A stretch of 36,543 nucleotides of DNA, from assembly GCA_903872185.1 (NCBI GenBank), contig CAIQJL010000207.1, forward strand, positions 1-36,543, given 5' to 3'. Shown here piece by piece: positions 1-10,500 of the stretch. Position 1 is the first letter of the stretch, and each line of letters starts with the position of its first letter. Origin of the DNA: an uncultured Bacteroidota bacterium (GTDB lineage Bacteria; Bacteroidota; Bacteroidia; Bacteroidales; GWA2-32-17). The notes under the pieces were generated by a model. The model did not search any database. It saw only the letters and a list, made by a program, of their open reading frames with translations, and had not been told where the DNA came from. The translations under genes and the position numbers were made by a program.

Positions 1-2499
1 AATACTTATTCGGGACAAGTTGAGCAATATTCTCATTTATTTACACAGGTTAATTTTCCTGCAGGAAAAACAGTCATTAATTTATCTTTTAACTGGAGAT
101 GTAAAGGGCAAACAACCTGGACAGGGTTAAAAGTATATTTAGTTCCAATTACAACTCCTTTAGTAGCTGGAGTAGCAATTGATGATACGTATCTTATTAG
201 TGGTTATGGAGCTGATTGGATGGGTATATACGCAGAATCATCTGTATGGCAAACTGAATCTATTTCTTTAGATTCTTCAAATTCTGGCACCTCAAAAATT
301 TTGGTATTTACATGGGTTAATAGTAATAGTTGGGGGGAGTATCAACCACCAATATCTATTGATAATGTAGAGTTAACAAGTAACTATGCTGTAAATGAAT
401 TACAGGCTGTTGTTGTAGGAGATAGTGTTGAATTAAAAGTATATGGACATACAGGTCTTGTTCAATGGCAACAATGTAATGATAGTAGTTCATGGATAGA
501 TATATCTGGGTATACACATGCTACCGAAAGATTTGTTGCCACTTGGAGTCCTACTTTTAAAATGTTTTATAGGGCACGGATTTCAGATAGTGATTGTTTG
601 CCTCATACTCCAACATATAGTAGTATAATTCGCCATAAGATTATTCCTGCTTATAGTATGTTAGAAGTAGGTGATTTTTATAAGGGAGGTGTTGTTTATA
701 CTACAGATGGAGCAGGAAATGGAACAGTAGTGCCACGACGTAATCAGATGGATAGTGTTATTTGGGGAGAATTAAATGTTTTTTTAAATGCGAGTAGTCA
801 TTCGGATGGAATTGCAAATACTTTAAATATTGTTAATGGGTGTTCTATTCGTCCTATTGCCGCAAGTGTTTGTTATGATCTTGCCATGGCACATTACAAT
901 GACTGGTATTTGCCTGCACATGACCAACTATTACAATTATATACTCAAAGTAGTATTATTGGTGGGTTTGAGGATGCTCGACCTTGTTGGAGTTCAACTG
1001 AAATATCTTATTCTCAAGCGTATACTCAACAGGGTGAATTATTGTCATATAAAACAGATCTATATAATATCAGATGTGTTAGAAATTTTACTTCTACTCA
1101 GAAAATGGTTTATTCTTATGTGTGGGCACCAGCTCAATATACAACAATTCAATATGTTTTACAACCTCAGTCACATTCGTTATGTGCAGGTGAAAACGTT
1201 AGTTTGTCTGTAGGTGTTTCGGGTACAAGCCCATATACATACCAATGGTATAAAGATGGGTTATTATTAAATGGTGCAACGAATTCGGTTTTGTCACTTA
1301 ACAATGTACAGTCATCTGAAGGTGGTATCTATACCTGTGAAAGCAGCAATACTTGTCGAACAATAATAAGTGATCCTGCAAATTTAAAAGTTATTGTACT
1401 TAATGTTAATTCTGGTGTCGATTCAAGAATATGTAAAGGTGCAAATTCTCAAATAAATATTACCTCAAGTAGTTCTTATCCTGTTATATCAGGTGTTTTG
1501 TCTTATTCGTGGATGCCAATAACAGGATTATCTTCTGGTTCAGTAGCCAACCCTCTAGCAAATCCAGTTCAATCTACAACTTATGCTGTTACATTAATTG
1601 ATCAGCTTGGTTGTACCGCTACAGATTCATTGACATTAACTGTGGGTGTTCCATTTGAAAATGAAGAAATTTGCTTAGTAACTGTTGATCAAACATCAGG
1701 TAAAAACAAAGTTATTTGGGATAAAACACTTAATGTAGGCACTCAGTATTATCTAATTTATAAAGAAACTGGTGCTAATGATTTTACTAATGTGGGTAAT
1801 GTTAATTATACTCAACCTGGCGAGTTTATTGATGTTTTTTCGCAACCACAGTCATATTCTAATAGATATAAAATTTCTTGTCTTGATACATGTAATAATG
1901 AATCGCAATTGAGTTTCTTTCATAAAACAATTAATCTTACATTATCTTCAAATGGAAGTACCATGGGTTTACAATGGAATGATTATATTGAAGAGAGCGG
2001 TTCATTTATTCCTTCGTGGTTCTACATTTATCGTGGCATTAATCCATCATCTATGGTTGTTATTGATTCTGTATCAGGTGGATTAGGTAGTTATAATGAC
2101 ATGAATATTTTTGATGTTTATTATTATAAAGTAGGGGTAAAAAGAACAAGTGGTTGTGGTAACAGTAAATCAATTATTTGGGCATATTCTAATCAGAAAA
2201 ATAATAGTTCATTACTTGGGATTGAAGACGTAACAATGGGTTCTATGAATATAAGTCCAAATCCTTTTTATGAAAGCACAACTATTTTAATTCCTAATGT
2301 TCAAATTTTAAATAATAATTCAAAAATACTGATTTCTGACGTTACCGGAAAAATTGTTAGAACAATTAATATCTCTAATTATAATATAAAACAGTCATGT
2401 ATTCAAATTGAAATTGACCGCGGTGATTTAAAACCCGGAATTTATTTTGTAGAGTTAAGTGGCAATAGAGTGTATAGGGGAAAACTTATTGTTGAGTAG
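1..2499 (+). CDS. T9SS-secreted protein with Lcl/DUF1566-like and Ig-like domains (5' partial)
   Basis: The reading frame is open from base 1, so the gene enters the window already in progress; the first internal ATG at 220 is not the true start. Visible parts in order: a beta-rich jelly-roll-like stretch (about 1-380); a domain also found at the N-terminus of the paralogue at 4986-7148 (about 400-640); an Lcl/DUF1566-like domain (about 670-1090) with the hallmarks DWYLPAHDQL, CWSSTE and RCVR; an Ig-like domain (about 1165-1395) with paired Cys and a GIYTC strand; a PKD-like segment; a fibronectin-like module starting PFENEEICLVTVD (about 1649-2170); and a T9SS type A sorting domain (SPNPFYEST ... 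GKLIVE). The protein is expected to be exported and anchored or released at the cell surface, perhaps for binding. Ligand unknown. Family calls are good; the function is inference. Confidence 0.85.
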   Translation, partial: NTYSGQVEQYSHLFTQVNFPAGKTVINLSFNWRCKGQTTWTGLKVYLVPITTPLVAGVAIDDTYLISGYGADWMGIYAESSVWQTESISLDSSNSGTSKILVFTWVNSNSWGEYQPPISIDNVELTSNYAVNELQAVVVGDSVELKVYGHTGLVQWQQCNDSSSWIDISGYTHATERFVATWSPTFKMFYRARISDSDCLPHTPTYSSIIRHKIIPAYSMLEVGDFYKGGVVYTTDGAGNGTVVPRRNQMDSVIWGELNVFLNASSHSDGIANTLNIVNGCSIRPIAASVCYDLAMAHYNDWYLPAHDQLLQLYTQSSIIGGFEDARPCWSSTEISYSQAYTQQGELLSYKTDLYNIRCVRNFTSTQKMVYSYVWAPAQYTTIQYVLQPQSHSLCAGENVSLSVGVSGTSPYTYQWYKDGLLLNGATNSVLSLNNVQSSEGGIYTCESSNTCRTIISDPANLKVIVLNVNSGVDSRICKGANSQINITSSSSYPVISGVLSYSWMPITGLSSGSVANPLANPVQSTTYAVTLIDQLGCTATDSLTLTVGVPFENEEICLVTVDQTSGKNKVIWDKTLNVGTQYYLIYKETGANDFTNVGNVNYTQPGEFIDVFSQPQSYSNRYKISCLDTCNNESQLSFFHKTINLTLSSNGSTMGLQWNDYIEESGSFIPSWFYIYRGINPSSMVVIDSVSGGLGSYNDMNIFDVYYYKVGVKRTSGCGNSKSIIWAYSNQKNNSSLLGIEDVTMGSMNISPNPFYESTTILIPNVQILNNNSKILISDVTGKIVRTINISNYNIKQSCIQIEIDRGDLKPGIYFVELSGNRVYRGKLIVE

Positions 2500-2511
2500 A
2501 AGTTAACATAA

Positions 2512-2538
2512 GGGGATTTGAATCAAATAACCTTTTTT
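2512..2538 (+). terminator. possible rho-independent terminator
   Basis: A small hairpin (ATTTGA/TCAAAT with flanking GG/CC pairing across a bulge) is followed by TTTTTT, 13 bp after the stop of the partial secreted-protein gene. The stem is AT-rich and weak. Confidence 0.35.
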
Positions 2539-2618
2539 ATTAATACATTTATTGAGTTTATTTAGCTTTAATTTAATTTATTTTTATTATCATTACAACG
2601 TTATTTTAAACATTTGTA

Positions 2619-4928
2619 ATGAAATATTTCTTATTAATTTTTATAGTATTTTTTAGTTTTAATGCGTTTTCGTCAAAGAGAGATAGTTTACTTTATGCTT
2701 TAAAGATTGAAAGTAATAAGCAAAAATTGGTTGACTTATACAACCAGCTTTCTAAGGAGTATAAAAGTATTAACCCCGATTCTTCTCTTTACTTTATAAA
2801 AAAATCATTAAAGTTATCAATAGAATTAAAATATGATAAAGGGGAAGCAGGTGCCTGTTTCAATTATGGTGCATATTTCAGAACTATAGCCAAACTTGAT
2901 AGTTCATTATTCTGGTATCAAAAATCTTTAAGTTATTATAATGCTTGTAATGATACAATGGAAGTATCGCGAACATTAAATTCTATAGGTAATATTTATT
3001 CAGAAAAACGAGATTTTTTAAATGCAATAAAATACTTTAAACAAAGCTTGTCATATAAAATACTAATAAAAGACAAGAAGGGGATAGGAATTAACTTGTA
3101 CAATATTGGTAATACATATTTTTATGATATAAGAAATTATAAGCTTGGCCTCGAAAATTATACGAAAGCAATTGAAATATTTACAGAAATAAATTATAAT
3201 ACTGGTTTAGCTTCTTGTTTAAACTCAATGGGGAATTTATATGAGGAATGGGGTAATTATAATTCAGCTATTGAATCTTATAATAGGGCGCTTAAATTAG
3301 AAGAAAATGATGAAAAGAAAATTGATTTATATAACAACATGGGCAATGTTTTTGTGAAAACACAAAAATACGATACTGCTCTTTTTAATTATTCAAAAGC
3401 ATTAGAAATAAGTAAACTATCAAATAGTCTTTTGGGCCAGGCAATTTCTTTAAAAAATCTTGGATTAGTATATAGCGAGATAGAAAATATAGAAAAGTCA
3501 AATGTTTATTTAAAAGAAGCACTTGCAATCTCTGAAAAAATTCAATTAAAGGATGTTGAGGCAGAGGTTTTATCGGCTATTGGATATTGTTATCTTTTTC
3601 AACAGGAATGTAAAAAAAGTCTTGATTATTTTCTTAAAAGTCAAAAAATAGCTACTGAAATTGATTATAAATCTGTAATCTCCAATAATTATATTTTTAT
3701 ATCAGAATCATATATGTGTTTGGGAGAAGGGAAAAAAGCTAAAGAATATTATAACAAACATATTGACGCACAAGAAATTGGTAATAAAGAATTAAATGAT
3801 CTACAAATAAAATACGAAACAGAAAAACAGGATAAAGAAATTCAACTACTTAATAAGCAGAAACAATTAAGCGAAGCACAACTTACCACTAAAATAGCAG
3901 AGTCTAAAACACAAAAAATAATAATTGCGGCTGCATTATTTTTTATTATAATTTTTATTGTATCTATAATCTTAATTGCTCGTCAATACAGACAGAAAAG
4001 GAAGGCGAATGAATTACTGGCAGCACAGAATAAACAGATAATTCATCAAAATGAAGAAATAACAACACAAAGAGATAAACTCTCAGAACAAAAGTTAGAG
4101 ATTCAGGCTTCAATTAATTATGCTTTACGAATACAGCAAGCTGTTTTGCCAATAGGGAAGGATTCTGCTGAAATTATGTTAGGAGATTATTTCCTGATTT
4201 TTAAACCAAAAGATATTGTAGCAGGAGATTATTTCTGGACTAAAAAAGTAAATGAATATTTAATTATTGCTGTAGCTGATTGTACGGGTCATGGAGTACC
4301 TGGAGCATTTATGTCAATGTTAGGAGTTTCATTTTTAAATGAGATTGTAAGAAAGCCTGATGTTACTCAAGCAAATGACATTCTTCATTACTTAAGGTTA
4401 TATGTTATTGACGCATTAAAGCAAAAAGGGCGTTTTGGCGAGCAAAAAGATGGTATGGATATGTCAATATGTGTAATTAATGTTAATACTTTAGAACTTC
4501 AGTATGCTGGTGCTAATAATCCATTATATATTATTAGAAAAAATATATCAGAAAAAGGAAAAAATGAATCTGATCCATTAGATTTAATAGAAGAAATTAA
4601 GGCTGATAAAATGCCTGTTGCGATTTATGAAAAGATGAATGATTATACTAATCATTCAATAAATCTTGAGGTAGGTGATAAGATATATTTGTTTACCGAC
4701 GGTTATGCTGATCAATTTGGAGGTGTAAAGGGAAAAAAATATATGTATAAACCATTTAAAAGGTTGTTAGCTGAAACTTCTGATTTGTCAATAAAAGAGC
4801 AAGGTGATCAACTCGAGAAAGTTCTTTATGATTGGATTAATCATAAAGATAAATTAACTAGTAGTGCCTTTGATCAGACTGATGATATTACAGTTTTTGG
4901 ACTAGAGATAATGCAAAGTGTTTCTTAA
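2619..4928 (+). CDS. TPR-containing SpoIIE/PP2C-type serine phosphatase, membrane-anchored
   Basis: Residues 1-19 form a signal peptide. About nine tetratricopeptide repeats (about 25-385) lie outside the cytoplasmic membrane. A transmembrane helix at about 434-455 is followed by a coiled coil (about 460-500), and a SpoIIE-type PPM phosphatase domain occupies about 500-765. Metal-binding acidic motifs are visible: GDYFW, AVADCTGHGVPGAFMSMLG, LFTDGYADQFGG and FDQTDDITVF. This architecture is common in Bacteroidota and is thought to couple an extracytoplasmic TPR sensor to dephosphorylation of a cytoplasmic serine phosphoprotein such as an anti-sigma-factor antagonist. No partner kinase or STAS gene is adjacent, so the target is unknown. 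It lies between two inverted paralogous secreted-protein genes and converges with the next gene. Confidence 0.9.
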   Translation: MKYFLLIFIVFFSFNAFSSKRDSLLYALKIESNKQKLVDLYNQLSKEYKSINPDSSLYFIKKSLKLSIELKYDKGEAGACFNYGAYFRTIAKLDSSLFWYQKSLSYYNACNDTMEVSRTLNSIGNIYSEKRDFLNAIKYFKQSLSYKILIKDKKGIGINLYNIGNTYFYDIRNYKLGLENYTKAIEIFTEINYNTGLASCLNSMGNLYEEWGNYNSAIESYNRALKLEENDEKKIDLYNNMGNVFVKTQKYDTALFNYSKALEISKLSNSLLGQAISLKNLGLVYSEIENIEKSNVYLKEALAISEKIQLKDVEAEVLSAIGYCYLFQQECKKSLDYFLKSQKIATEIDYKSVISNNYIFISESYMCLGEGKKAKEYYNKHIDAQEIGNKELNDLQIKYETEKQDKEIQLLNKQKQLSEAQLTTKIAESKTQKIIIAAALFFIIIFIVSIILIARQYRQKRKANELLAAQNKQIIHQNEEITTQRDKLSEQKLEIQASINYALRIQQAVLPIGKDSAEIMLGDYFLIFKPKDIVAGDYFWTKKVNEYLIIAVADCTGHGVPGAFMSMLGVSFLNEIVRKPDVTQANDILHYLRLYVIDALKQKGRFGEQKDGMDMSICVINVNTLELQYAGANNPLYIIRKNISEKGKNESDPLDLIEEIKADKMPVAIYEKMNDYTNHSINLEVGDKIYLFTDGYADQFGGVKGKKYMYKPFKRLLAETSDLSIKEQGDQLEKVLYDWINHKDKLTSSAFDQTDDITVFGLEIMQSVS

Positions 4929-4985
4929 TAATAAAAGCATAGTGATTCTGATTAATTTATTTTGTTATAATTAATAGCAAAATAT

Positions 4986-7148
4986 TTATTCAATCATTAT
5001 TATTCCTCTGTAAGAATTAGATTCATTTGTAAGTTGTACAAAATAAACGCCTGTTTTTAGTCCATTTTGTTCAATTTGTATTTCGCTACCACTAACTTGC
5101 TCTTCTTTTCTTACAATTCTGCCACTTGCATCAGTCAATATCATTAAGAATTTTGAATTAGCTGAATTGTTAAACTTAATTGTGGCACTCTCTTTAAATG
5201 GGTTAGGGTAAATAGTTAATATATTTGAATTAATATTATTCTGCTCAGAAATATATACTAAACCTCCGTTGTCCTTTTTATTAGAAAATGAATAGGTTGG
5301 TGTTTTAGTAGTATTACAACCACTTGCTTTTTCAACGCCTACCATATAATAATAAACATTAAATACATTTATATCGTTGTAGCTTGTTACAGAACCTGGA
5401 ACACTAGCTAACAATTGCATATTAGAAGGAGATGTTCCCCGATAAATATAATACATCGAAGGTTGAAATGAGCTACTGGCATCAATATAATGTGTCCATG
5501 ATAATCCCATTGTGCTGCCAAAAGCAGCAATAGTTAAATTCATTGTCATATGATAGTAGCTCTTTACAGATTCAACCTGGCAAACGTCAACTGAGGCAAT
5601 TTTATATCGGTTTGCGTATGCTTCTGGTTGACTAGAATAATCTATAAAAAAAGATGGGTCGTTGTATGGAACTGTTCCAATCCAGTTATAAACATTTAAT
5701 GCTACTTCTTTATAAACGTTGTAACTATTTGTTCCAACACCGGTTGTTTTTTCCCACATTATTTTATTTTTCCATGTAACTGTATCCACTGTTACAAGGC
5801 AAATGCGTTCGTTGTTGAACGGATATTGTACAAATACATTAACTACATCAGTTGACGTACAACCATTCTGGTCTGTAATGGTAACAGTGTAATCGGTTGT
5901 TGTTGTCGGATTTGCAGTTGGATTACTAATATTATATGATGAAAGATTTGTTGTTGGCGACCATGCATATGTTATAACTCCAGATAATGCTGGGTAATTA
6001 CTACTTCCCGTTCCATTAAGAATGGTATCAAAACCATTGCAGATTGACATGTCTGTTCCTGCATTGGCATTAAGTTGTATTACTTTGAGTGTGTCGTTAT
6101 CGCTAACAACAGTTCGACATACATTTGTTACCTGGCATGTGTAAAAACCTTCATCGGCAAGTGAAAGATTATTCCTAGTATATGTACTCGTTGTTTCTCC
6201 ATATATATCCAATCCATTTTTTCTCCATTGATAGTTTAATGGAGGCTCTCCTATTGTAGATACACTAAAGGTAACATTACTTCCAATACATTTATTTGGT
6301 GTTTGAGTTTGTGTTTGGCCAGTTACAGTTGCTTGAACTAATTCAATTGTTTGTGAAATGTCTAAAGTTGTAAAACTGTTGGATCTTCCAATAGGTCCAT
6401 ATGCTCTGATAGCACGGCACCAGCAAGTCCAATAATTCTTATTATATGAGTGTACCATTGTTCCATCCCAGAATTGTATAGCCCATGCATAATTCTGATC
6501 ATACTCTGTACTGCACCAATATAAACTAGAGCCCTGTAATCCACCAAAAAATGCCCTTTGCTGATAGAATAATAATAATTCATTATATGCAGGCATATAC
6601 CAGTCTGTATATCCGTTTACCACCGATTCATCGCAGATGCTTGCAGCTATAGGCCTTGAAGCGCAGTTTGATAATATTGCTGCAGTATTAGCTACTCCAT
6701 TGGTCATACTTGTTGCTCCTGTTACTGTATATGTACAGCCATAAGTGGTAGCCACATTATCAGATGTTGCACCAATTAATCCACTACCTCCGTTAACATA
6801 AAAAACTGTACCTCCACGAAATGAATTACCAATAACAACGGATGCAGTACTTGAAACAAGCTTATGCCTTATAACATAGCTGCGATAAGTGCCACAATTA
6901 GGAATACTATGAACATTAGCTCTGTAAAATCTTTTATTTGAAGGTGAAGCTGTTGCAACAAGTTGATACGGTGATGTAATAGCTCCTGCAATATTAGCCC
7001 AGTTTAAACTGTCGGTGCTTTCCTGCCATTGTATGTCGCCACTATAACCAGTTAAATTTAAACTAACGGTATCTCCAATAACCACTACCTGCTGAGCAAA
7101 TGCACATGTAGAAATTGTGATAAATATTAAAACAATTAAGTGTCTCAT
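4986..7148 (-). CDS. T9SS-secreted protein with Lcl/DUF1566-like and Ig-like domains
   Basis: Signal peptide MRHLIVLIFITISTCAFA. The layout matches the partial gene at 1-2499: an N-terminal beta domain (about 20-100, QWQESTDSLNW), an Lcl/DUF1566-like domain (about 105-250, with DWYMPAYNEL, YWCSTE and CRAIRAYG), an Ig-like domain (about 285-355, paired Cys and GFYTC), a PKD-like segment (about 360-430), the shared C-terminal module starting PFNNERICLVTVD (about 432-630), and a T9SS type A sorting domain (YPNPFKES ... GIIMIE). It is a complete paralogue in opposite orientation, probably exported to the surface by T9SS. The ligand is not deducible. The ATG at 7148 is preferred because it opens directly into the signal peptide. 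Confidence 0.88.
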   Translation of the reverse strand: MRHLIVLIFITISTCAFAQQVVVIGDTVSLNLTGYSGDIQWQESTDSLNWANIAGAITSPYQLVATASPSNKRFYRANVHSIPNCGTYRSYVIRHKLVSSTASVVIGNSFRGGTVFYVNGGSGLIGATSDNVATTYGCTYTVTGATSMTNGVANTAAILSNCASRPIAASICDESVVNGYTDWYMPAYNELLLFYQQRAFFGGLQGSSLYWCSTEYDQNYAWAIQFWDGTMVHSYNKNYWTCWCRAIRAYGPIGRSNSFTTLDISQTIELVQATVTGQTQTQTPNKCIGSNVTFSVSTIGEPPLNYQWRKNGLDIYGETTSTYTRNNLSLADEGFYTCQVTNVCRTVVSDNDTLKVIQLNANAGTDMSICNGFDTILNGTGSSNYPALSGVITYAWSPTTNLSSYNISNPTANPTTTTDYTVTITDQNGCTSTDVVNVFVQYPFNNERICLVTVDTVTWKNKIMWEKTTGVGTNSYNVYKEVALNVYNWIGTVPYNDPSFFIDYSSQPEAYANRYKIASVDVCQVESVKSYYHMTMNLTIAAFGSTMGLSWTHYIDASSSFQPSMYYIYRGTSPSNMQLLASVPGSVTSYNDINVFNVYYYMVGVEKASGCNTTKTPTYSFSNKKDNGGLVYISEQNNINSNILTIYPNPFKESATIKFNNSANSKFLMILTDASGRIVRKEEQVSGSEIQIEQNGLKTGVYFVQLTNESNSYRGIIMIE

Positions 7149-7165
7149 AGTATTTTTTGTTTAAA

Positions 7166-7173
7166 CAAACATA
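7166..7173 (-). promoter_or_regulatory. candidate -7 element for the 4986-7148 gene
   Basis: Reads TATGTTTG on the minus strand, matching the Bacteroidota -7 consensus TAnnTTTG, about 18 bp upstream of the ATG. No TTTG -33 box is seen at the usual spacing. It overlaps a 14-bp palindrome (TTTGTTTAAACAAA, 7156-7169). Confidence 0.35.
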
Positions 7174-7255
7174 CAATTTTTTTCTTATTTTGTATTGTTT
7201 ACTTTGTTTATTTTTTAGTTTTTATGGATTAATGAGTAGTCTTACAGAGAGCGAT

Positions 7256-7273
7256 ATATGTTATGTAACATAT
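7256..7273. promoter_or_regulatory. palindromic operator-like site
   Basis: ATATGTTA, a 2-bp centre, then TAACATAT: perfect 8-bp arms. The form suits binding of a dimeric regulator, but no cognate regulator is identified. Confidence 0.35.
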
Positions 7274-7431
7274 TATACGCAGTTACTGTATATTAACAGG
7301 CTTGATTTTGTATTTATTAAAAAGTAAGCACAAATGTTTATAGTGAAATTAGTTTTATTGTTGTTAACAAAGAGTCATATTAAATACAAGCAACCTATAA
7401 ATTGTTTTCAACGTATTAACATTTTAAAAAA

Positions 7432-7462
7432 TCGCAATTTGCGAAAAATACTATTTTTCGCA
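7432..7462. promoter_or_regulatory. two overlapping palindromes upstream of the propeller gene
   Basis: TCGCAA-T-TTGCGA (7432-7444) overlaps a second perfect palindrome with 11-bp arms TGCGAAAAATA / TATTTTTCGCA around one central base (7440-7462). They lie about 75 bp upstream of the candidate promoter at 7537. They are more likely an operator than a terminator, since the nearest plus-strand upstream gene ends at 4928. Confidence 0.4.
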
Positions 7463-7536
7463 CTTATATTATTAATCGTGAACTTCTAATAAAAGGGTTT
7501 TATTCAGTTTAGGGAAAATATTTAAAAGGAAATTAG

Positions 7537-7544
7537 TAGTTTTG
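7537..7544 (+). promoter_or_regulatory. candidate -7 element for the propeller-protein gene
   Basis: TAGTTTTG matches TAnnTTTG, 19 bp upstream of the ATG at 7564. No good -33 TTTG is seen at 19-21 bp spacing. Confidence 0.4.
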
Positions 7545-7563
7545 TAAAACAAATCATCACAAT

Positions 7564-10500
7564 ATGAAAAAATATTTAATTTTAATAATTTTAAGTTTAA
7601 CAATATTCAGTTTCTCTGAGGCGCAGATTTCGTGCGTTAATTATACTAATCCTAACAATGTGAAATGTATCGAAGTTGAAGGTGATTTCTTTTGGGCTGG
7701 AACGGCAGGTGGTTTATATAAATGGCATAAAAACGGTACCCTAATTGCCTTTTATGATGTTCACAATGGGCTTATAAACAATAATGTGACATGTATTAAA
7801 AAGGATTATATAACTGATGCGTTGTGGGTTGGAACCAGTGATGGATTATCGCGACTAGATGGTACAATATGGACATCTTACACAACTACAAGCGGTCTTG
7901 TTACAAATAATCTAACATCTATAGTAGTTGATTTAACCGGAAATGTTTGGGTTGGTGGTTGGGGTGGTGTTTCATGTTTTAATGGTAGTAATTGGATAAG
8001 TTATTCTGAAACTGATGGCCTTATAGGATATGGTGTTAAAGCTATTGCTGTAGATTTTCAGAATAATAAATGGATAGGAACCACAACAGGACTTTCAAAG
8101 TTCAACGGAATCACTTGGACAAATTATACAACTTCGGAAGGATTGTCTACCAATGATATTTCAGCCCTTGCAGTTGATGCCCAGAATAATATATGGATTG
8201 GAGTATGGCTTGTTGGTGTTTGTAAATTTGATGGCACTACTTTTACTGATTATACTATGGCAGATGGACTACCAACAAATGGTGTTAATTCAATGGCATT
8301 TGATGCGTTAGGTAATAAATGGTTTGCAACTTCTTCAGGCGTTGCAAAATTTGATGGAACTACATGGATAACTTATACGGCTATTGATGGATTAGTGAAT
8401 ACTTGGGCTCAAACAATAGTGATAGATTCTCAGAATAATAAATGGTTTGGAACTTATAATGGAATCTCAAAATTCGATGGTTCAAACTGGATAAGCTATC
8501 TTTCGCCACCTGGATTAGTTGATAATAATGTTTCAGATGTTTTAATTGATAATAACGGAAATAAATGGTTTTCCACCTGGGGTGGATTATCAAAATTTAA
8601 TGGTACTAGCTGGACTAATTATAATGCTAATAATAGTGGTTTAAATAGTCAGTTTGTTACTTCAATAGCTGTGGATGATAGTAATAATATATGGTGTGGT
8701 ACAGGTGGTGGTGTTTTTAAATTTAACGGAACTACATGGTCGGCATACTATAGCAGCGTTGGTGGATTATTACCAGGTGTAATACGTGATGTTTATATTG
8801 ATTCTATAGGAAATAAATGGTTTGCTACGACTAACGGGGTTTCTAAATTCAATGGTACGATATGGACAAATTATACTTCAGTAGATGGTCTTGTTAACGA
8901 TTATGTAAATGGAATAACTAGTGATAATAATGGAAATATGTGGTTTGCATGTATGGGAGGTGTCTCAAAATTTGATGGTTTAACTTGGACATCCTATACT
9001 GAAACTGATGGACTTTGTTTTTATCTTACAAATAAGATTACAGTTGACAGTCATAATAATAAATGGATTGCTACATATGGTGGAATTTCTAAATATAATG
9101 ACACAACATGGACCACATACAATATATTTAATGGACTAGCAGATAATACAATTTTTTCGATAGCCATAGATATGTATGATAATTGTTGGATTGCTTCGTC
9201 GGGAGGGTTGACAAAATTTGATGGTCAAACATTTATTAATTATACTACAACCAATGGATTGGTTAATAATAATATTTATTCTATAAAAATAGATTCTAAT
9301 AACAATAAATGGATAGGAACTTCAGGTGGAGTTTCAAAGGTAAATTGTGAGGCGCCTATAGTTAATTTTATAGCAGATACAGCATGTTTATCTCAAGCTA
9401 CAACTTTTATTAATGCTTCAGATAAAACAGATGCATTTACAAAATATGAATGGGATATTAATAATGATGGAAATACTGATTATACAAATGAAAACATAAC
9501 ACATATTTTTTCTTTAATAGGAATACATACTGTTAAACTCACTGCTTCTAACGAAAGTTGTTCTTCTGTTATAACAAAATATGTAAAAGTTAATTCATAT
9601 CCTCAGGTAAGTATTACTTCTCCAGGGTCAACCTCAGTATGTCAGGGAAATTTTGTTAATTTAAATGCGAATATTACAAATTTGCAAGCTGGGAATGCAT
9701 ACAGTTATGCTTGGTCTAATGGCAGTATAGAAAATAATATTAACACAAACATTTCTGGAAATTATTCTGTAACTGTAACTAATGAAAATTGTTCTGCATC
9801 TGCTTCAAATTCAATTGATGTTTTTATACAGCATCCATTCGAAAATGAAGAAATTTGCCTTGTAACAGTTGACACAATAACCTGGAAAAATAAAATTATG
9901 TGGGAAAAAACATCAGGAGTCGGAACCATAGGGTACAATGTGTTTAAAGAAATTGCGACTAATTACTACTCAAATATTGGATTTGTGCCTTATAGCAATC
10001 CTGCCTTCCTAATAGACTATGCAAGTCAGCCTGAATCATACGGAAATCGCTATAAAATCTCAGTTATGGATTCTTGTTTGAATGAATCGCAAAAAAGTTT
10101 TTATCATAATACAATGAATCTTACAATATCTGCATTTGGTAGTACTATGGGATTAAGCTGGACTCCGTATTTTGACCAAAGTGGAACTTTTATACCATCT
10201 ATGTATTATATTTATCGAGGCAATAATCCAATGAGTTTGTCTTTATATGATAGTATTCCTGGAACACAGACTAGTTATAACGACAATAATGTGTTTAATG
10301 TTTATTATTATATTGTGGGAGTAAAAAAAGATATTCCTTGTGATGTAAACGGAAGCAGAAATTCATTTTCAAATACAAAAGATAATAGCACATTGTTATG
10401 GATAAGCACTCAAACCTACGGCACTATAAAAGTTAGCCCAAACCCATTTACCGAAAGTACAACTATAACAATACCTAACTTTCAATTTTCAACTTTCGAC

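Larger units (their letters stand above)
7149..7563. other. 415-bp divergent intergenic region between two secreted-protein genes
   Basis: No plausible coding region was found. It contains short-leader promoter candidates at both ends and three perfect or near-perfect palindromes (7156-7169, 7256-7273, 7432-7462), listed separately where notable. Confidence 0.6.

Noticed and set aside
220-2499. The ATG at 220 as the start of the first secreted-protein gene
   Set aside because: The frame is open to base 1, encodes matching beta-rich sequence upstream, and no signal peptide follows that ATG.
4929-4985. Hairpin ATTAATT / AATTAAT between the phosphatase and the convergent secreted-protein gene as a terminator
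   Set aside because: The stem is entirely A/T and weak, with no clear T-tract; insufficient support.
7716-9330. A CRISPR-like or DNA tandem-repeat array in the propeller gene
   Set aside because: The periodicity is at protein level (blade repeats of about 41 residues); the DNA copies are diverged and lie in one continuous reading frame.
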